A stretch of DNA of 6,884 nucleotides from Roseobacter sp. Lineage in GTDB: Bacteria > Pseudomonadota > Alphaproteobacteria > Rhodobacterales > Rhodobacteraceae. Positions 6,448 to 6,884 of this stretch are shown here, piece by piece. The notes beneath the pieces were generated by a model, which had not been told where the DNA came from, made no database searches, and was given only the letters and a program-made list of their open reading frames with translations. The stretch lies in the NCBI GenBank assembly GCA_024636425.1, contig JAGXHB010000146.1, positions 1 through 6,884 of the forward strand, in the 5' to 3' direction. Both the position numbers and the translations under genes were made by a program. Position 1 is the stretch's first letter. Each line of letters begins with the position of its first letter.

Positions 6448-6884
6448 ATGGATATTCGTGCGATTTTTGTGGGGCTGGCATTCGCTGTCATGTGGTCTTC
6501 GGCCTTCACCTCTGCCCGTATCATCGTGGTTGATGCGTCCCCGCTGATGGCTCTTTCTGCGCGTTATCTGATTTCCGGTCTCTTGGGTGTCGGCATCGCG
6601 CTGGCCATCGGTCAGACCTGGCATCTGACCAAGGCTCAATGGCGTGCGACGATTATCTTTGGCATTTTGCAGAACGCGGTCTATCTGGGGCTGAACTTTG
6701 TCGCGATGCAGACGGTACAGGCGTCGCTGGCCGCGATTATCGCTTCGACCATGCCGCTGCTGGTTGGATTGGCGACATGGCTGTTTCTGGGCGAAAAGCT
6801 CAAGCCCTTGGGCATCGCGGGGCTGGTCGCGGGCGTCATCGGGGTCACGATCATCATGGGTGCGCGGATCAGTGGCGGGGTCGA
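6448..6884 (+). CDS. EamA/DMT-family membrane transporter, 5' part only
   Basis: The first 145 codons of a gene cut by the right edge. It encodes an inner-membrane protein of the drug/metabolite transporter superfamily; members export amino acids, other metabolites or drugs, and the substrate cannot be read from this part. About five hydrophobic segments are visible, at roughly 5-25, 33-54, 66-88, 93-114 and 120-138, which make up the first EamA repeat of the usual ten-helix protein. AFAVMWSSAFTSAR (11-24) is the typical first-helix motif. ASLAAIIASTMPLLVGLATWLFLGEKLKP (92-120) and the glycine-rich GIAGLVAGVIGVTIIM (122-137) are the hallmark end of the repeat. The start is ATG 6448, with GAAAGG (6432-6437) 10 nt upstream; an in-frame GTG at 6430 overlaps that site and is less likely. 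The HU terminator upstream suggests its own promoter. Confidence 0.92.
   Translation, partial: MDIRAIFVGLAFAVMWSSAFTSARIIVVDASPLMALSARYLISGLLGVGIALAIGQTWHLTKAQWRATIIFGILQNAVYLGLNFVAMQTVQASLAAIIASTMPLLVGLATWLFLGEKLKPLGIAGLVAGVIGVTIIMGARISGGV

Noticed and set aside
5878..6639. Minus-strand open frame of 253 codons spanning the HU gene and terminator
   Set aside because: It covers the HU gene, its terminator and the EamA start on the opposite strand, all of which have strong evidence; the translation has no domain.
1..6884. Mobile elements, CRISPR, tRNA or rRNA genes, or a defence system
   Set aside because: No transposase, terminal repeats, regular direct repeats, or RNA gene signatures were seen on either strand, and all genes belong to ordinary metabolic, nucleoid or transport families.

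Overview
The window looks like chromosomal DNA from an alphaproteobacterium, most likely the Rhodobacterales (roseobacter group). It is GC-rich, with a strong preference for G or C at third codon positions. The HU protein and the Ade and Amn proteins read like versions from that order. No mobile element, phage gene, CRISPR array, tRNA or rRNA is visible, so this appears to be ordinary core and metabolic sequence rather than an accessory island.

Left part, minus strand, read right to left. A class II aldolase/adducin family protein (2532-1777) comes first. A short stretch follows that looks like the decayed start of an acyl-CoA dehydrogenase gene (about 1759-1642). Then comes a CaiD-type crotonase, a probable carnitinyl-CoA dehydratase (1574-795). 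A family 4 glycosyltransferase (722 to beyond the left edge) follows after 72 nt and is probably functionally unrelated.

Middle part, plus strand. Adenine deaminase (ade, 2621-4423) and AMP nucleosidase (amn, 4420-5883) overlap by ATGA, so they are very likely translationally coupled. Together they define a route: Amn splits AMP into adenine and ribose 5-phosphate, and Ade deaminates adenine to hypoxanthine and ammonia. The purine pair and the aldolase/crotonase genes diverge from a short region (2533-2620) that carries a small palindrome.

Right part, plus strand. An HU-type nucleoid protein gene (6013-6303) has its own leader, a strong Shine-Dalgarno site and a clear intrinsic terminator (6324-6351). 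After it begins an EamA/DMT-family membrane transporter (6448 to beyond the right edge).

I do not see a convincing undescribed system. The most notable points are the acyl-CoA dehydrogenase remnant, the class II aldolase homologue that lacks the usual catalytic glutamate, and the coupled AMP-to-hypoxanthine gene pair.
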